From: an uncultured Bacteroidales bacterium
Lineage (GTDB): Bacteria; Bacteroidota; Bacteroidia; Bacteroidales; Muribaculaceae
Length of the DNA: 45,417 nt
Assembly (NCBI GenBank): GCA_900539915.1
Contig: UQDU01000015.1
Coordinates: 1 to 45,417 of the forward strand
Direction: 5' to 3'
In this document: positions 41,794-45,417 of the stretch, piece after piece
Position numbering within the stretch: position 1 is the first letter of the stretch
Layout of the letters: each line of letters begins with the position of its first letter
Translations under genes and position numbers: made by a program
The notes under the pieces: model-generated
The model's input: the letters and a program-made list of their open reading frames with translations, nothing else
The model's database searches: none
Told to the model about the DNA's origin: nothing

Positions 41794-44415
41794 TTAGTGG
41801 AGGGCTTCGATGATGGCTTGTGTGCCGAGGGATATGCCGTCGGCATCTTTGCCACCGGCCTGGGCAAAGCCGGGCTGGCCGCCGCCTCCGCCCTTGATGG
41901 CTTTGGCAGCTTCGCGTACTATCTTGCCGGCATTGAGGTCATGTGACTTGACGAGGTCTTCGGTAATCATCAGAGTGAGGAGCGGCTTGCCTGTGGTGTC
42001 AACGGTAGCTCCGATAAACACGGTATTTTCGGGCGATGCTGCTCTGACCCCGAATGCGACATTTTTGACGGCATCAGGCATGCGTATTCCTGTCAGATGT
42101 GCTATCTTGATGCCGTTGACGGTCTTGGCGTCTTCAAGCACTTTCTTGGTCAGCATGGCTACGCGCTCGTTGAAGTAGTCTTCGACCTGTTTTTTGAGTC
42201 CGGCGTTCTCATCTATTGACTTGCGCAGGGCTGTCAGGATGTCGGGGGCATTATTAAACATGGCTGCTATGGCGTGGAGGGTGTCACCCATCTCATCCAT
42301 TGCATCCTCCACACGGGCGCCTGTGATGGCCTCGATGCGTCGGATGCCGGCGGCGATGCTGCTTTCGCTGATGATGCGTATCATGCCTATGTTGCCGGTG
42401 TTGTCGACGTGTGTGCCGCCGCAAAGCTCCACGGAGTCGCCGTATTTTATCACGCGGACTTCATCGCCGTATTTTTCGCCGAAGAGGGCCATGGCACCCA
42501 TGGCGCGTGCATCGGCTATAGGCATGTTGCGGCGTTCGTCACGTGAGATGGCCTTGCGGACTGCGGCGTTGGCCAGATGTTCTACCTTGCGGAGCTCCTC
42601 AGGTGTCACTTTCTGGAAGTGCGAGAAGTCGAAGCGCAGGATGTCGGGCGATACATATGAGCCTTTCTGCTCCACATGTTCGCCGAGCACCTGACGCAGC
42701 GCGTGGTGGAGCAGGTGTGTGGCTGTATGGTTGGCCGATGTGGCCTGACGGGCGTTCTCGTCGATGGCTGCCTCAAATGTGGCAGTCACGTCGGCAGGGA
42801 GCTTTTTGGTCAGGTGCACGCCGATGCCGTTTTCGCGTTTGGTGTCGTAGATTTCTATGGTCTCGTCGCCGGCGGTAAGTGTTCCGCGGTCACCTGTCTG
42901 ACCACCCATTTCAGCATAGAACGGGGTCATTGACAGTATCAGCTGATAGTATTCCTTGCCTTTCTGCTTGACCTTGCGGTAGCGGAGTATGTGGGTCGGA
43001 CAGCTTGTCACGTCATATCCTACAAATTCAGGCTCGCCATCGCGTACTGTCACCCAGTCGCCGGTCTCCATGGCAGCGGCGTTGCGGGCGCGTTCCTTCT
43101 GCTGCTGCATCTCCGCATCAAATCCGGCATGGTCGAGTGTCATGCCGTTTTCTTTGAGTATCAGCTCCGTAAGGTCGAGAGGGAATCCGTATGTATCGTA
43201 GAGCACGAAGGCTTCGTGGCCCGAAATCTCGGTTTTGCCCTGAGCTTTGGCTGCGGCGATGGCATTGTCGAGCAGACGGATACCGTTTTCAAGTGTGCGA
43301 AGGAATGAATCTTCCTCCTCCTTGATTACTCGCATGATCAGCTCGCGTTGTGCCGGCAGCTCGGGATAAGCCTCGCCCATGCTCTCGATGAGGGTGTCGA
43401 CGAGCTTGTAGATGAATGCTTGCTTCTGGCCGAGGAATGTATAGGCGTAGCGGACGGCGCGACGGAGTATACGGCGGATCACATATCCGGCCTTGGCGTT
43501 GCTCGGGAGCTGAGAGTCGGCTATCGAGAATGCTATGGTGCGCACGTGGTCGGCTATGACGCGCATTGCGATGTCTACCTTCTTGTCATCGCCATATTTG
43601 AGCCCTGTGAGGCTTGAAATCTTGTTGATGAGCGGTGTGAACACATCGGTGTCGTAGTTGCTCTGTTTGCCCTGGAGAGCCATGCAGAGACGTTCGAAAC
43701 CCATGCCGGTGTCTATCACCTTGGCTGGCAGCGGCTCGAGGGAGCCGTCGGCCTTGCGGTTGTACTGCATGAACACGAGGTTCCATATCTCTATCACCTG
43801 CGGATGGTCATGGTTGACGAGGTCGCGTCCGGGTATCTTGGCCCGCTCTTCGTCGGAGCGGAGGTCGATGTGGATTTCACTGCACGGACCGCAGGGACCT
43901 GTATCGCCCATCTCCCAAAAGTTGTCATGCTTGTTGCCGTTGATTATATGGTCGGCCGGCAGATGCTTCTCCCAGTATCCGGCAGCTTCGTCATCGCGGC
44001 TGAGGCCTTCTTCGGGTGAACCTTCGAATACAGTGGCATACAGACGCTTGGGGTCGAGATGGAGCACATCCACGAGGTATTCCCAGGCCCAGTCAATGGC
44101 TTCCTTCTTGAAGTAGTCGCCAAACGACCAGTTGCCGAGCATCTCAAACATGGTGTGGTGGTAGGTGTCCATGCCTACCTCCTCGAGGTCATTGTGCTTG
44201 CCGCTCACGCGCAGACATTTCTGCGAATCGGCGACACGACGCTCTTTGGCGGCCTTGTTGCCGAGTATGATGTCCTTAAACTGGTTCATACCGGCGTTGG
44301 TAAACATCAGCGTGGGGTCATCTTTGATGACCATGGGTGCTGAAGGCACGATTTTGTGGCCTTTGCTGCTGAAAAAGTCTTTGAATGATTCGCGTATCTC
44401 CTTGGCTGTGAGCAT
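41794..44415 (-). CDS. alaS: Alanine--tRNA ligase
   Basis: AlaRS charges tRNA-Ala and edits mischarged serine and glycine. The 873-residue protein has the class II catalytic domain (RESFKDFFSSKGHKIVPSAPM at the start; FTNAGMNQFKD; GDTGPCGPCSEIH), a tRNA-recognition helical domain, the editing domain with the HTATHLLHHAL zinc/water motif and CGGTH (about 660), and the C-terminal dimerisation domain ending in GGGGGQPGFAQAGG. The length is normal. It is the single gene of its unit, read from a clear promoter at 44499-44530 and ended by the shared terminator. Confidence 0.98.
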   Translation of the reverse strand: MLTAKEIRESFKDFFSSKGHKIVPSAPMVIKDDPTLMFTNAGMNQFKDIILGNKAAKERRVADSQKCLRVSGKHNDLEEVGMDTYHHTMFEMLGNWSFGDYFKKEAIDWAWEYLVDVLHLDPKRLYATVFEGSPEEGLSRDDEAAGYWEKHLPADHIINGNKHDNFWEMGDTGPCGPCSEIHIDLRSDEERAKIPGRDLVNHDHPQVIEIWNLVFMQYNRKADGSLEPLPAKVIDTGMGFERLCMALQGKQSNYDTDVFTPLINKISSLTGLKYGDDKKVDIAMRVIADHVRTIAFSIADSQLPSNAKAGYVIRRILRRAVRYAYTFLGQKQAFIYKLVDTLIESMGEAYPELPAQRELIMRVIKEEEDSFLRTLENGIRLLDNAIAAAKAQGKTEISGHEAFVLYDTYGFPLDLTELILKENGMTLDHAGFDAEMQQQKERARNAAAMETGDWVTVRDGEPEFVGYDVTSCPTHILRYRKVKQKGKEYYQLILSMTPFYAEMGGQTGDRGTLTAGDETIEIYDTKRENGIGVHLTKKLPADVTATFEAAIDENARQATSANHTATHLLHHALRQVLGEHVEQKGSYVSPDILRFDFSHFQKVTPEELRKVEHLANAAVRKAISRDERRNMPIADARAMGAMALFGEKYGDEVRVIKYGDSVELCGGTHVDNTGNIGMIRIISESSIAAGIRRIEAITGARVEDAMDEMGDTLHAIAAMFNNAPDILTALRKSIDENAGLKKQVEDYFNERVAMLTKKVLEDAKTVNGIKIAHLTGIRMPDAVKNVAFGVRAASPENTVFIGATVDTTGKPLLTLMITEDLVKSHDLNAGKIVREAAKAIKGGGGGQPGFAQAGGKDADGISLGTQAIIEALH

Positions 44416-44498
44416 ATCGTGATGTATAAATATAGTTGATGTTATGCGAGCGCGGCCGGCTGTGACATCAGGCTGCCGTGTCGTGTTTTTTGCGACTG

Positions 44499-44530
44499 CA
44501 AATTTACGTTTTTCGCCTCATAATCGCAAA
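44499..44530 (-). promoter_or_regulatory. Promoter of alaS
   Basis: On the minus strand TTTG (complement of 44527-44530), a 20-base spacer and TAAATTTG (complement of 44499-44506) form a textbook Bacteroidetes promoter 83 bases upstream of the alaS start. Confidence 0.75.
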
Positions 44531-44689
44531 TTTAGATAGTTACGCATTGAGTGGTTAACTTATCATATTCAAATGTTTAAAACTGTTGCCGCACAAACAT
44601 TTTCATAGGCGGTATGTTTATTTTATGTGACCCTGCTATATGCCGGGCGCTAATCCTACAAATAATCCAAATTTCAAATAAATCAGATT

Positions 44690-45013
44690 ATGAGCGAATT
44701 TACAGACCTTATCGGCCAGTCAAAACCTACTTTGGTCGACTTTTATGCCACTTGGTGCGGCCCCTGCAAGATGCAGGCACCTATACTTGAGCAGGTCAAG
44801 AATGCAGTTGGCGACAAAGCCAATGTCGTGAAGATAGATGTGGACAAGAATCCGGAGCTGGCACGCCAGTATCGCGTCCAGTCGATTCCTACCCTCATCG
44901 CCTTTCGTGATGGTGAGCCCGCATGGCGAGGCATGGGACTGCATCAGGCTGACCAGCTGATAGCCAAAATCAATGAACTGCTCGATGTAAAGAGCGAAGA
45001 TGTGGATCATTGA
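44690..45013 (+). CDS. trxA: Thioredoxin (CGPC)
   Basis: The 107-residue cytosolic protein has the single thioredoxin domain with VDFYATWCGPCKMQAP (active Cys at about residues 24 and 27) and the cis-Pro loop SIPTLIAFRDG. There is no signal peptide. It should reduce cytosolic disulfides with thioredoxin reductase, which is not in the window. A second thioredoxin-fold gene follows 31 bases downstream in the same direction. I see no well-formed promoter box in the 274-base gap upstream, apart from the divergent alaS promoter. Confidence 0.95.
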   Translation: MSEFTDLIGQSKPTLVDFYATWCGPCKMQAPILEQVKNAVGDKANVVKIDVDKNPELARQYRVQSIPTLIAFRDGEPAWRGMGLHQADQLIAKINELLDVKSEDVDH

Positions 45014-45044
45014 CCGATTTCATTAATCAGAAAACTTTAAATTT

Positions 45045-45353
45045 ATGTCAGACACTAAAAGCACACTTACCGCAGCTCTCAACGGGGCAAAGCCTGTCCT
45101 GGTAGAGTTTTATGCCGATTGGTGCCCTCATTGCCACCGCATGATGCCTATCGTGGAAGAACTGAAGCAGATGGTAGGGCATAAGGCAGATATCATACAG
45201 ATAGAAGGAGACAACAATCCCGAACTTATGGACGAGTACCATGTCAATTCATATCCTACATGGCTGCTCTTCAAGGATGGTCAGGAAGTGTGGCGTGACG
45301 GAGGGGAGAAACCTCTCAGCGAGCTGCGCGACATGATTGACAGATTTATATGA
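45045..45353 (+). CDS. Thioredoxin-fold protein with CPHC active site
   Basis: The 102-residue cytosolic protein shares the thioredoxin layout of its neighbour: VEFYADWCPHCHRMMP (the active-site pair C-P-H-C at about residues 27-30) and the cis-Pro segment NSYPTWLLFKDGQE. CPHC is the DsbA-type dipeptide, which makes the disulfide more oxidising than CGPC in DsbA, but the protein has no signal peptide and no DsbA helical insert. It is probably a paralogue of the preceding trxA with altered redox properties; its partners are unknown. Confidence 0.9.
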   Translation: MSDTKSTLTAALNGAKPVLVEFYADWCPHCHRMMPIVEELKQMVGHKADIIQIEGDNNPELMDEYHVNSYPTWLLFKDGQEVWRDGGEKPLSELRDMIDRFI

Positions 45354-45366
45354 TCATACGAGATTT

Positions 45367-45417
45367 AGAGGGTGTTTAATAACAAAAGTTAAATCCTGAG
45401 CTGCGGATTTTGAGATG
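45367..45417. mobile_element. Start of a second copy of the foldback repeat (cut by window end)
   Basis: The 51 bases to the window end match 29998-30048 of the complete element at 50 of 51 positions. The copy starts 13 bases past the stop of the CPHC thioredoxin gene and runs out of the window. Confidence 0.85.

Overview
The window is chromosomal DNA of a moderately GC-rich member of the Bacteroidales, most likely a Muribaculaceae-type gut bacterium. The evidence is the recurrent Bacteroidetes promoter signature (TAnnTTTG, often with TTTG about 20 bases upstream), the lack of strong Shine-Dalgarno sites, and families typical of this order (DUF4369/TlpA lipoproteins, DUF3316, DUF5606, a 58-residue histone H1-like protein, a GIN/DUF2807 repeat protein). 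Genus and species cannot be settled from the sequence alone. I see no prophage, CRISPR array, restriction system or transposase gene.

Layout. 1-133 holds nothing I recognise. 196-1044 (-) is a secreted 20-residue-repeat protein. 1220-10141 (+) is mostly housekeeping: pyrH-frr-parC, then two envelope proteins (DUF3316 and an S41 protease-like lipoprotein), typA and panE. 10153-11224 is an acyltransferase-3 membrane protein whose N-terminus looks frameshifted. 11236-15910 (-) is a run made of an orphan RND pump, a DUF6249-like membrane protein, an ECF sigma factor and a small membrane protein that is probably its anti-sigma factor. 16031-16612 holds a small lipoprotein and the initiator tRNA. 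16679-21707 (-) is a periplasm/envelope cluster (S9 peptidase, BamE-like lipoprotein, metallo-beta-lactamase-fold hydrolase, TlpA-type thioredoxin). 21764-26546 (-) is the tightly coupled run apbE-glycosyltransferase-ispD-recG. 26668-31853 holds a DJ-1 protein, a cysteine-less TlpA-like lipoprotein, a MINPP-like histidine phosphatase, a 326-bp foldback repeat, class II aldolase and the histone-like gene.

32080-45353 continues with cdsA, topA, a pseudouridine synthase, smpB with a YIP1-like membrane protein, a DUF5606 protein, a probable orphan small RNA, a pair of nonulosonic-acid-type sugar activation genes, obgE, alaS and two tandem thioredoxins. The window ends inside a second copy of the foldback repeat.

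The two observations most likely to be undescribed are the foldback element (complete copy 29998-30323, second copy starting at 45367) and the orphan transcription unit at 38342-38497 (-), which has its own promoter-like and terminator signals but no gene. Most other genes are ordinary core functions. The chief oddities among proteins are the redox-dead TlpA homologue, the sigma-factor run next to a pump that lacks partner genes, and the isolated pair of sugar-nucleotide genes.
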